From the NCBI GenBank assembly GCA_016721945.1, contig JADKHC010000011.1, forward strand, positions 62,001 to 126,000: a DNA stretch of 64,000 bases, given 5' to 3'. The stretch comes from Verrucomicrobiota bacterium (lineage in GTDB: Bacteria > Verrucomicrobiota > Verrucomicrobiia > Opitutales > Opitutaceae). A program made the translations under genes and the position numbers. Below, in pieces: positions 8,072-16,382 of the stretch (position 1 is its first letter; the number at the start of each line of letters is the position of its first letter). The notes beneath the pieces are model-generated. The model saw only the letters and a program-made list of their open reading frames with translations, was not told the origin of the DNA and searched no databases.

Positions 8072-8809
8072 ATGTATTCGTATCTGCCTCCCTCCATGCC
8101 TGTCGCCAATAATGCCCTCACTCGCGTCGCCCTGGCTGAAACTTTCCGCAGCAGTCAGCTCTTCTGTGGCTTACCTCAGGCTGATTTGGAGACAATCGCT
8201 GGTTTTTCCCAGCTCGTGCGAGTTAGCAAAGGCGCCTACTTATTTCGTGAGGGAGAGATCGCGCTCGGCTTTTACATCGTGCAGACCGGAGCAATCAACG
8301 TACACCGGGTGAGCGCCTCCGGCAAAGAACAGCTGATCCACGTTTTTCGCGCAGGCGAGACGTTTGCCGAGGCCGCGCTGGCGATGGCAACGGGTTACCC
8401 GGCCGACGCGCGTGCCGTGGAAAACTCCTCAGTCATCCTTGTCCCTAAGCTGAAGTTCGTCGAATTATTGCGCCGTCGGCCCGAGCTTTCGCTGCGCATG
8501 CTGGCCTCGATGAGTACACATCTGCGCGTGCTGGTCGGGCTGCTCGAGGATCTGCAACTCAAGGATGTGGAAACGCGCCTCGCGAACTGGTTACTGCAAC
8601 GCTGCGCCGAAGGGAAAAACGGTTGCGTGATCAAACTGCAAACGACCAAGCGCGTCCTCGCCGCGGAAATGGGAACCACCAGCGAAACGCTTTCGCGGAC
8701 TTTTGCAAAATTTCGCGACGCCAACTGGATCACCGTGAAGGCCCGAGAGATTTCAATCACCTCACGAATCGGGCTCGAAAATCTGCTGCAAAAAAACCTT
8801 GGTGGTTAA
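8072..8809 (+). CDS. Crp/Fnr family transcription regulator
   Basis: A 245-residue regulator with a cyclic-nucleotide-binding-like beta-roll (residues about 30-150, GAYLFREGEIALGFYIVQTGAI) and a C-terminal winged helix. The recognition helix reads TTSETLSRTFAKF, containing the E-x-x-S-R arrangement of Fnr/DNR proteins that read TTGAT half-sites. It lacks the N-terminal cysteine cluster of oxygen-sensing Fnr, so it is not a 4Fe-4S sensor; a DNR/NnrR-like nitrogen-oxide sensor is plausible from its neighbours. An alternative start is the ATG at 8096 (MPVANN). Confidence 0.9.
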   Translation: MYSYLPPSMPVANNALTRVALAETFRSSQLFCGLPQADLETIAGFSQLVRVSKGAYLFREGEIALGFYIVQTGAINVHRVSASGKEQLIHVFRAGETFAEAALAMATGYPADARAVENSSVILVPKLKFVELLRRRPELSLRMLASMSTHLRVLVGLLEDLQLKDVETRLANWLLQRCAEGKNGCVIKLQTTKRVLAAEMGTTSETLSRTFAKFRDANWITVKAREISITSRIGLENLLQKNLGG

Positions 8810-8876
8810 ACCAGCACTCTGTGCCAGACGCGACAACGTCTCGCGAAAAACGTTTTCCCAACTCGACAAGGACAGC

Positions 8877-11714
8877 TCAAATCAGTGCGGCCTTAAGCGC
8901 GCGCTGTAGCGTGGCGATATCGAATGGTTTTTGAATAAAGGCCGCCAGTCCTTTGCCGGAAAAGCGCGCCGTAGCCTCCTGCTCGCTGTAACCGCTCATC
9001 AGGACGACCGGCACGGTGTGATTAAGACTGCGCATTTCAGCGAACACCTGAGCGCCATCCAGTTTCGGCATCGTGAGGTCGAGCAAAACCATCGAAAACC
9101 GCTTTGGGTCCTGCATGAACTGCTGTACAGCCTGCTGCCCATCTTGGGCCAAAACAACTTCATAGCCGAGCGAACGCAGGATTCGCGCCACCACATCACG
9201 CACCGTCTCCTCGTCATCGACCACCATGATCGTGCCCGAACCACGACTGATCCCTTCTCCAAAAGGTGATGTCGTCGGCTCATCGTATTCTCCAGTTACC
9301 TGGGGTAGGAGCATCTTGAAAAGAGTGCCCTTGTTCACTTCGGAACTGACACTAAGCGTACCCTTGTGACTACGAACGATACCCAGCACAGCCGCCAGAC
9401 CTAGTCCACGACCAGTAAATTTAGTGGTATAGAACGGTTCGTAAATACGTTTGAGATTCTCGGGATTTATACCGCAGCCGCTGTCAGCCACTTCAAGAAA
9501 GACATAGTCTCCCGCTGCCAGCGAATCCGAGATTTCCAGCGTGCCCAAATACGTCTTGTCGGCCTGCATGAGCCCGGTGCAGATTCGAATTTCACCTGGT
9601 TGATCTCCGATGGCTTCGGAAGCGTTGATCACCAGATTCATGATGACTTGGCTGATCTGCGCCACATCCACCTCGACGGGCGGCAATTTCTGCGCGAGGT
9701 CGAAACACAGGCGTACTTTTTTGCTGATCGAGATGCTCAACAACTGGGTCGTCTCCCGAACTACGCTGCTGAGATCCATCTTCTGTATAACAAAGCGTCC
9801 GCGCCCTGAGTAGGCGAGCATCTGCCGAATCAGATCCGCCGCCCGCTGTGATGCCGAACCAATGCCCAACAAATGCTCACGCACGGGCGAATCAGGAGGA
9901 AGTTCCGTGAGTGCGAGGCTGTTGTTACCCACTATGCCAGTCAGGATATTATTGAAATCATGCGCGATGCCGCCAGCAAGCACGCCCAAGCTTTCGAGCT
10001 TTTGCGTCTCCATCAACTTTTGCTCCAGTTTCGTACGCTCGTCCTCGGCCAGTTTGAGCAGGGTAATGTCACGCGTGAACATCATCACACCACCAATCGA
10101 ACCATCCATGTGATGCCAGGGGCGCACCTCATAGCTTAACCATTGCTTTGAACCATCTGCCCGCAAAAAAAGATCGGCTTCAGCCCGGATGATGGCACCG
10201 GCCAGACAGTTTCGATGATCTTCTCTCCAGCGCTCGGGGATCTCCGGGAAAACCTCATAGTGGGTCATCCCAATGATGTCGCGATGTGTAATACGATAGT
10301 CGGTATACCACTGGCGGCTCGCGACGAGATAGCGCATGTTGCGATCAAACATCGCAACCGCAGCCGGCGCGTGCTCAACAAACGTCCGCAGCAACGCTTC
10401 ACTATCGCGCAAGGCTTTGTCTGCCTTTAGTCGATGGGTTATATCGGTAAAACTACTCACTACCGCCACGACCTGCCCTTCCTCATTCAAGATCGGCTGC
10501 GTGTTGATCGAGATCCAGACCAGCGCGTTGTCTGGCCTGTACATACCCATGATGACGTCGCGCTGGGGCTCGCCCGTGCGCAACGTATGCACAAACGGAT
10601 GCGACTCGTCAGGAAACGGCCTGCCATCTTCGTAAATCGCTCGCAGAGCGCTCCCGGCAAAACTGGCTCCAATCAACTGCTCGCGCTTGATCCCCAAGAT
10701 CCGCTCAGCCGCAGGATTCGCACCGAGGACCTTGCCTGAACCATCGCGTACCACCAAGCCATCTGTCAGCGCCGCAAAGATTGATGCCAGTCGTTCCTGG
10801 GAAAACCGCAGCTCTTCTGTCATGCGCTTCAGCGCTGTAACATCCGATCGGATGGCCACGTATTGTTCGAGGTTTCCGTCCTGGTCGATAAACGGCACGA
10901 TCGTGGAATTCACCCAGTAAAGATGTCCGTCTTTCGCCCGGTTACAGATTTCGCCATGCCAGACCTTGCGCTGCGAAATCGTTTCATACATTTCGCGGAA
11001 AAATTCTGCTGAGTGCTGTCCAGATTTTAGTAGCCGGTGATTGTGCCCCACCAACTCTTCGCGCGTATAGCCGCTGATTTCACAAAACTGGTCGTTGGCG
11101 TAGGTGATCGTGCCCTCCAAATCCGTCATCGCCACGATCGCGTGCTGATCAAGCGCGAATTGCTGACGCGCCACCTGATCGAGCGCTTGTCGTAACTTGA
11201 TCTCGGCAGCAGTGGATTCCGCATCCGCACGCAACGGCCCCAGCAGCGCAACCAGTTCTTCCAAAAGATTGATCTCCTCCGGTCGCCAAGCCCGAGGACA
11301 CCGATCGATCACACAAAACACGCCAACCACCGAACCATCAGCAGAAATCACAGGAACCCCTGCATAGGCCACAAAACCGAACTCAAGCACCGCCGGGTTG
11401 TCCTTCACGAGTGGATGCTCCCGCGCATCGGAAATCGCCACCGGCTTTCCTCCCTCGACCACATGTCGACAAAACGAATGGCTCAACGGCAGCTTGCCTT
11501 CCTTGGCCTGCCCATCAGTCAGACCGCGCGCCGATTTGAAATATTGGTGTGTGCCATCGACCAGTGAAAAAAGACTGATCGGTACATTGAGCAATTGCTG
11601 AGCAAGACGGGTTAGTCGGTCAAAATTTTCCACTACGCGAGAATCAAACTGATTCAGGCGCTTTAGCTCAGCTAGACGACTCGCACTCTGGAGTGCGTTG
11701 CGGGGTTGTGTCAC
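8877..11714 (-). CDS. GAF-PAS-PAS-PAS hybrid sensor histidine kinase
   Basis: A 945-residue soluble hybrid kinase with no clear membrane segment. Order: N-terminal GAF domain (about 25-170), PAS 1 (about 180-300; LEGTITYANDQFCEISGYT), PAS 2 (about 305-425), PAS 3 (about 430-555), HisKA with the phosphoacceptor in GGIAHDFNNILTG (about 583), HATPase with GRGLGLAAVLG, and a C-terminal receiver (about 828-945) with phospho-Asp in VLLDLTMPKLDG. It transcribes toward the Crp/Fnr gene and shares no operon. No cognate HPt protein or response regulator is adjacent. The input signal is unknown. Confidence 0.92.
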   Translation of the reverse strand: MTQPRNALQSASRLAELKRLNQFDSRVVENFDRLTRLAQQLLNVPISLFSLVDGTHQYFKSARGLTDGQAKEGKLPLSHSFCRHVVEGGKPVAISDAREHPLVKDNPAVLEFGFVAYAGVPVISADGSVVGVFCVIDRCPRAWRPEEINLLEELVALLGPLRADAESTAAEIKLRQALDQVARQQFALDQHAIVAMTDLEGTITYANDQFCEISGYTREELVGHNHRLLKSGQHSAEFFREMYETISQRKVWHGEICNRAKDGHLYWVNSTIVPFIDQDGNLEQYVAIRSDVTALKRMTEELRFSQERLASIFAALTDGLVVRDGSGKVLGANPAAERILGIKREQLIGASFAGSALRAIYEDGRPFPDESHPFVHTLRTGEPQRDVIMGMYRPDNALVWISINTQPILNEEGQVVAVVSSFTDITHRLKADKALRDSEALLRTFVEHAPAAVAMFDRNMRYLVASRQWYTDYRITHRDIIGMTHYEVFPEIPERWREDHRNCLAGAIIRAEADLFLRADGSKQWLSYEVRPWHHMDGSIGGVMMFTRDITLLKLAEDERTKLEQKLMETQKLESLGVLAGGIAHDFNNILTGIVGNNSLALTELPPDSPVREHLLGIGSASQRAADLIRQMLAYSGRGRFVIQKMDLSSVVRETTQLLSISISKKVRLCFDLAQKLPPVEVDVAQISQVIMNLVINASEAIGDQPGEIRICTGLMQADKTYLGTLEISDSLAAGDYVFLEVADSGCGINPENLKRIYEPFYTTKFTGRGLGLAAVLGIVRSHKGTLSVSSEVNKGTLFKMLLPQVTGEYDEPTTSPFGEGISRGSGTIMVVDDEETVRDVVARILRSLGYEVVLAQDGQQAVQQFMQDPKRFSMVLLDLTMPKLDGAQVFAEMRSLNHTVPVVLMSGYSEQEATARFSGKGLAAFIQKPFDIATLQRALKAALI

Positions 11715-11793
11715 TCGTTCGCCATAAGAACAAAGTGTAGCGATTGGTCAACTACAACCACCTATCATTTGAAAACCGACAAAACACCCGCGA

Positions 11794-12624
11794 TCAAGGC
11801 CCGAGCTGCTTGACGACGGCCGAGATATCCTCATCGGCCAGGCCATTAAGCGCCGCCGCGTGATAACAACCCTGGAGTGTATCGAGCAGGGGGAACTCAT
11901 CGCCACCGACAGTGTGGGCCGCCAGTTTCAGATCCTTGAGCAAATGTTTCACGGAAAACTGCGGGGAAAAATCTCCCGCGCGCAATTTGGGTTCCTTCAG
12001 CCGGGTCACGCCCGAGTAGCTCACGTTTTTACCCAGTGCGGTAAAAAACAAATCGTCACTCACGCCAGCCCGGCGTGCCATGGTGAGCGCCTCGGCCAGC
12101 CCTTGCATCTGCGCGGCGATGTTGAGGTTCATCGCAAGCTTGAGGGTGGCGGCCTGTTGGTTCGTGCCGATATGGAAACGCGTTTCGGAAACCAGCGAGA
12201 GCAACGGCTCCAGTTCCGCGATCAATGCCGCGTCTCCACCAAAGTAATACACGGTTTTCTTTTCGTCTGCCGCGGGCTTGCTGCCGGTAAACGGCGACTC
12301 CAGATAACGCGCGCCGCGCGATAGGACGAGCTGGCGAAATCGTTCGCTACTCTCCGGATCGATGGTTCTGGACTGCACCACGATTTTTTCCGGTGAGAGC
12401 ACCGGCACGATGCGCTCGAGAATGCTTTGCACTGCGGGCGGATCGGCCACCACGATTTGCACAACGTCGACCGCCCGGGTCAGCGTTTCCGGCGTGGGCT
12501 GCCATTTTTCGAAATCCGGTTGCGGCGTCCGGTTCCACACGCCGCCCAGCACGCCCGCTCGCGCGTAGTGCTTTGCCCATACACTGCCAATAATACCAAG
12601 CCCGACGACGCCGATGGTTTTCAT
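11794..12624 (-). CDS. NAD(P)-dependent 3-hydroxyisobutyrate/beta-hydroxyacid-type dehydrogenase
   Basis: A 276-residue two-domain dehydrogenase. The N-terminal Rossmann fold begins GVVGLGIIGS, and PFTGSKPAADEKKTVYYFGG gives the family's S-G-type substrate loop (P-x-x-G-S). The helical domain contains the NQQAATLKLAMNLNIAAQMQGLAEA stretch, including the catalytic lysine of 6PGDH-like enzymes. The closest functional group is 3-hydroxyisobutyrate, tartronate-semialdehyde or glyoxylate reductases; the exact substrate cannot be told. It stands alone on the minus strand beyond the long inverted repeat at 12647. Confidence 0.85.
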   Translation of the reverse strand: MKTIGVVGLGIIGSVWAKHYARAGVLGGVWNRTPQPDFEKWQPTPETLTRAVDVVQIVVADPPAVQSILERIVPVLSPEKIVVQSRTIDPESSERFRQLVLSRGARYLESPFTGSKPAADEKKTVYYFGGDAALIAELEPLLSLVSETRFHIGTNQQAATLKLAMNLNIAAQMQGLAEALTMARRAGVSDDLFFTALGKNVSYSGVTRLKEPKLRAGDFSPQFSVKHLLKDLKLAAHTVGGDEFPLLDTLQGCYHAAALNGLADEDISAVVKQLGP

Positions 12625-12646
12625 AAGGTCCTATAAAAAATGATCT

Positions 12647-12735
12647 ATGGGGAACTCAGGAAATCAGGAACGAGCCTTCGAAAATCCATCCGCCCGATCT
12701 TTTTATTCCGATTCCTGATTTCCTGAGTTCCCCAT
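12647..12735. repeat. Perfect 24-bp inverted repeat with 41-base loop
   Basis: The arms at 12647-12670 and 12712-12735 are exact reverse complements over 24 bases (core GGGGAACTCAGGAAATC). The structure fills most of the 122-bp gap between the dehydrogenase and the phosphorylase gene. With no T-run it is not a classical terminator. It may be a small mobile palindrome or a transcript-end stabilising structure. Confidence 0.85.
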
Positions 12736-12746
12736 TAAAGGTTCGT

Positions 12747-13445
12747 TCAGCCCAGAATCTCCAGCAGTCGCGCAAAGAGTCGGTTCACGCGCGCCTGGTT
12801 TTCTTTCACGAGATCTTTGAACTTAGCGAAGTCGATCGACGTGCCCTCGAGTCCGTTGGCGTAGTTGTCCACGATCGCGAAAGAATTGTACTTCAGCCCG
12901 AGCTCGCGGCAGAGGTCGGCCTCGTGCGCGGCCGTCATGCCGACCACATCGCCCCAGTGTCGGATGACAGCGATCTCCGCCTTCGTCTCGAAACGCGGCC
13001 CCTGCATCTGCACGTAAACCTTGCCGCCTTGAATGGAAAACTCCGGTGCCAGCCGCCCCACGAGCATCGGCACGAGATTGTTGTCGATACCGGGCGCGCC
13101 GCCTTTCAATTCATCGTCAAAAAAAGTCTGCGGCCCCTGTTGCAAACACACATAGTCGTTGCACGACACGAGCGAACCCGGCGGCAGATCGAGCTTGAGC
13201 GAACCAACCGAGTTAACCGCCACCACATCGACAAAGCCGAGATCCGCCAGCGCGCGGATATTCGCACGATAGTTGATCGCATGCGGAGGTTTCGGCACAC
13301 CGTAACCATGGCGGTTAATCAGCACATGCTCGCCCCGAGTCTTGTAGTTAACCGGTCCATACGTCGTCTCGATGGTTTTCACCTCCCATGAGGCAAACAA
13401 ATCCGAGTTCACGATACTCGTTCCACTGATGAACGCGATTTTCAT
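12747..13445 (-). CDS. S-methyl-5'-thioadenosine/purine phosphorylase
   Basis: A nucleoside phosphorylase of the PNP/MTAP family, about 232 residues, acting in MTA or purine salvage. It opens MKIAFISGTSI, has the TTYGPVNYKTRGEH phosphate region, the base-site segment VYVQMQGPRFETKAE and VGMTAAHEADLCRELGL, which corresponds to the family's M-T-x-x-x-E-x-x-L-A motif. I chose ATG at 13445 over an upstream in-frame start at 13502 because the family begins at this beta strand. It is divergent from uppS with about 140 bases between them. Confidence 0.85.
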   Translation of the reverse strand: MKIAFISGTSIVNSDLFASWEVKTIETTYGPVNYKTRGEHVLINRHGYGVPKPPHAINYRANIRALADLGFVDVVAVNSVGSLKLDLPPGSLVSCNDYVCLQQGPQTFFDDELKGGAPGIDNNLVPMLVGRLAPEFSIQGGKVYVQMQGPRFETKAEIAVIRHWGDVVGMTAAHEADLCRELGLKYNSFAIVDNYANGLEGTSIDFAKFKDLVKENQARVNRLFARLLEILG

Positions 13446-13586
13446 GGTCAACGATCTAACTCCTCCGTTCGGCCCCCGGTCAACGTTCATTCCTGACGGC
13501 ACGCTGGCGCAGCGACGCCCCTTTTTCCTCCCCTAATCGCCACTTGCCAGCCGCCACGCGCGCCACCTAAATCGACCATTCAACGC

Positions 13587-14324
13587 ATGACGCCGGCTTC
13601 CGCCAAAATCCCAACCCATGTCGCCATCATTATGGACGGCAACGGCCGCTGGGCCAAACAACGCAAACTCCCGCGCATCGAAGGCCACCGCCGCGGCGTT
13701 GAAACCGTCCGCTCCATTATAGACGCCGCCCGCGAGCACGGTGTGAAATACCTCACACTTTACGCCTTCTCCGTCGAAAACTGGAAACGCCCGGAAGACG
13801 AGGTCGCCGGCCTGATGACCTTGCTCGATTATTTCCTGAAACGGGAAACGAAAACCCTCGTCAAAAACAAAGTCCGCCTGCTCACCATCGGTCGCACCGA
13901 GGGCATGCCCGAGACTGTCCGCACTCGCCTCGCCGAAGCCAAAAAAGCCACTGCGCATTTCACCGGGCACACGCTCATTCTCGCCCTCAACTACGGTGCG
14001 CGCACCGAGATCATCGACGCCGCCCGCGCCTACGCCAAAGCTGTCGCCAGCGGAAAACAAAACCCAGACGACGACTCTTGGGAATCATTCAGCCGCCACC
14101 TCTACACCGCCGACATCCCCGATCCCGATCTCGTCATCCGCACCTCCGGCGAGACACGCATCAGCAACTTCCTTCTGATGCAAAGCGCCTACGCTGAGTT
14201 TATTTTCACGCCCGTGCTCTGGCCCGATTTCTCCAAGGAGGAATTCGCCGCCGCCCTCGCAAACTACGCCAGTCGCGAACGCCGCTACGGCCTGACGAGC
14301 GAACAAGTCGCTCCCGCCAAATAA
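13587..14324 (+). CDS. uppS: Isoprenyl transferase (undecaprenyl diphosphate synthase type)
   Basis: Condenses farnesyl diphosphate with isopentenyl diphosphate units to make the C55 lipid carrier for peptidoglycan and O-antigen. At 245 residues it has the usual length. HVAIIMDGNGRWAKQR carries the catalytic Asp17 and the diphosphate-binding GNGR; TLYAFSVENWKRP and DLVIRTSGETRISNFLLMQSAYAEF are family hallmarks. First gene of the run uppS-cdsA-dxr-rseP-ispG, which supplies isoprenoid precursors and envelope lipids. Confidence 0.96.
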   Translation: MTPASAKIPTHVAIIMDGNGRWAKQRKLPRIEGHRRGVETVRSIIDAAREHGVKYLTLYAFSVENWKRPEDEVAGLMTLLDYFLKRETKTLVKNKVRLLTIGRTEGMPETVRTRLAEAKKATAHFTGHTLILALNYGARTEIIDAARAYAKAVASGKQNPDDDSWESFSRHLYTADIPDPDLVIRTSGETRISNFLLMQSAYAEFIFTPVLWPDFSKEEFAAALANYASRERRYGLTSEQVAPAK

Positions 14325-14354
14325 TCCTGCGCCCCGCTCTCTGCTCCCGGCTCC

Positions 14355-15176
14355 ATGCTCAAACGCACCCTCAGCACCATCGCTCTCTGGCTGATTATTT
14401 TCGGCCTGCTCTATTATTTCAAAGCCAACGGCGCCGTCTGGATCGTCGCCTTCATCACCGTGCTCACGCTCCGCGAGTTCTACGGCCTGATGAAGCACAT
14501 GGGCTACGATCCGTTCGATAAACTCGGCATGACGCTTAGCGCCGCCGTGATCCTCGCGCCGTATTACCTAAGCAAATACGGCGTGCAAACGATCGACCTC
14601 CTCGCGTTCGCCGTGATCGTGTTCTCCGTACGCATCCTGCGCGAACGCGACCCGAAAAGCCGCGTCGAGACCCTCGCCGCCTCGCTCTTCGGCCTCATCT
14701 ACGTGCCGATGATGATGCAGTATTTCGTCCGCATCGTCTCGATCAAGACACCAAGCGAAAACACCGGCCTCATTCTCTTTCTCTGGGTGATCGCTGTATC
14801 CAAATTCTGCGACGTCGGCGCACTCCTCGTCGGCACCGCAATCGGCAAACACCGCATGGCGCCCGTCATCAGCCCGAAGAAAAGTTGGGAAGGTGCCATC
14901 GGCGGCCTGCTCGTTTCCGCACTCGTTGGCGCCGGTATCGCCGCTTGGGCTCATGCGTACATGCCAGTCGGTTTGACACCGCTCATCGCCGGCTTGATCG
15001 CCATCCCCATTGCTGCGCTCGGCATCGTCGCCGATCTGGTCGAATCCATCATCAAACGCCGCGCTACGATCAAAGATTCCGGCGCGACCATCCCCGGCAT
15101 CGGCGGCATGTTTGACGTCACCGACAGCCTCATCCTCACCGCACCTGCGGCCTTTTTTGCCTTCAGCTTTTTGTAA
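14355..15176 (+). CDS. cdsA: Phosphatidate cytidylyltransferase
   Basis: Makes CDP-diacylglycerol from phosphatidate and CTP in the inner membrane. A 273-residue protein with about eight hydrophobic helices. The C-terminal signature is present as SPKKSWEGAIGG plus KDSGATIPGIGGMFDVTDSLILTAP, the CDP-diglyceride synthetase pattern including the metal-binding acidic residues. It lies 30 bases after uppS and 9 bases before dxr, consistent with one transcript. Confidence 0.95.
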   Translation: MLKRTLSTIALWLIIFGLLYYFKANGAVWIVAFITVLTLREFYGLMKHMGYDPFDKLGMTLSAAVILAPYYLSKYGVQTIDLLAFAVIVFSVRILRERDPKSRVETLAASLFGLIYVPMMMQYFVRIVSIKTPSENTGLILFLWVIAVSKFCDVGALLVGTAIGKHRMAPVISPKKSWEGAIGGLLVSALVGAGIAAWAHAYMPVGLTPLIAGLIAIPIAALGIVADLVESIIKRRATIKDSGATIPGIGGMFDVTDSLILTAPAAFFAFSFL

Positions 15177-15185
15177 GAACCCGTC

Positions 15186-16370
15186 GTGGCCACGTCTCTT
15201 TTTTCCCGCAAACGCGTCGTCCTGCTTGGCGCCACCGGCTCCATCGGTGAAAACGCCCTGCGCGTCATCGCCGCTCATCCCGACAAGCTCGAACTCGTCG
15301 GCATCGCCGCCCGCACCAACTGGGCGAAGCTCGCCATTCTTGCCTCCAAGTTTCGCGTGCGACACATCGGCCTCTTCGAGGAAAAAGCCCGCGCCGCCGC
15401 GCAAGCCTCCGGTGCGTTTGCCCCTGGCACACAGTTATACGGTGGCCTCTCCGGTCTCGTGGACCTCGCGCAATTACCCGAGGCCGACATCGTGCTCGTC
15501 GCCGTCGTCGGTACAACCGGACTGGAACCTGCGCTCGCCGCCATCTCCGCCGGCAAAGACCTCGCGCTCGCCAGCAAGGAAATTCTTGTCCTTGCCGGTA
15601 AGTTCGTCATGGCCGCCGCGCGCCAGCATCACGCGAAACTCCTTCCCGTAGACAGCGAGCACAACGCCGTTTTCCAGTGCATCGAGGGCCACCCCGCCGC
15701 CAGCGTTTCCCGCATCGTGCTCACCGCATCGGGCGGCGCATTTCGCGACTGGCCGGTCGAACGCCTCGCGCACGCCACCGTCGCCGATGCGCTCAAACAC
15801 CCGAACTGGTCGATGGGACCCAAAATCACCGTCGATTCCGCCACGCTCGCCAACAAAGGCCTCGAACTCATCGAAGCCCAGTGGCTCTTCGGCCTGCAAG
15901 CCGAGCAATGTCAGGCCGTGCTGCATCCGCAAAGCATCGTCCATTGCCTCGTCGAGTTCACCGACGGCGTCATGCTCGCCCAGCTCTGCCCGCCGTCGAT
16001 GACGTTTCCCATCCAGCACGCGCTGTTGCATCCGGCCCGTGCACCCGGCGTCGAAGCGCCGCTCGACCTCGCAAAACTCTTCTCGCTGGAGTTCCGGCCG
16101 GTTGAAGAAAGCCGTTTCCCGATGCTCGGCCTTGCGAAACAGGTCATGCACGCGGGTGGCGTTGCGCCAGCGGTTTACAACGCCGCCAACGAGGTTGCGG
16201 TCGCCGCCTTCCTCGAAGGACGCGTGCCGTTTCTTGCGATTCCGCGCATCGTCGATCAAACTTTACAGAACATTTCTAACTTTGAACCTGCCGCTCTGGC
16301 CGATGTCCTCTCTGTGGACACCGACGCCCGGCGCAAAGCTCAAACCTATCTTGGCGCGTTAACCCAATAA
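15186..16370 (+). CDS. dxr: 1-deoxy-D-xylulose 5-phosphate reductoisomerase
   Basis: Second step of the MEP isoprenoid pathway: DXP to 2-C-methyl-D-erythritol 4-phosphate with NADPH. 394 residues, normal length. The NADPH loop GATGSIG is at residues 15-21; LPVDSEHNAVFQC holds the metal-binding Asp/Glu pair; LTASGGAFRDWP and NWSMGPKITVDSATLANKGLELIEA are diagnostic. The start is GTG at 15186, 9 bases after cdsA. It sits with ispG in the same gene run, so two MEP steps are co-located. Confidence 0.97.
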   Translation: MATSLFSRKRVVLLGATGSIGENALRVIAAHPDKLELVGIAARTNWAKLAILASKFRVRHIGLFEEKARAAAQASGAFAPGTQLYGGLSGLVDLAQLPEADIVLVAVVGTTGLEPALAAISAGKDLALASKEILVLAGKFVMAAARQHHAKLLPVDSEHNAVFQCIEGHPAASVSRIVLTASGGAFRDWPVERLAHATVADALKHPNWSMGPKITVDSATLANKGLELIEAQWLFGLQAEQCQAVLHPQSIVHCLVEFTDGVMLAQLCPPSMTFPIQHALLHPARAPGVEAPLDLAKLFSLEFRPVEESRFPMLGLAKQVMHAGGVAPAVYNAANEVAVAAFLEGRVPFLAIPRIVDQTLQNISNFEPAALADVLSVDTDARRKAQTYLGALTQ

Positions 16371-16382
16371 CCTCTTTTCTCG

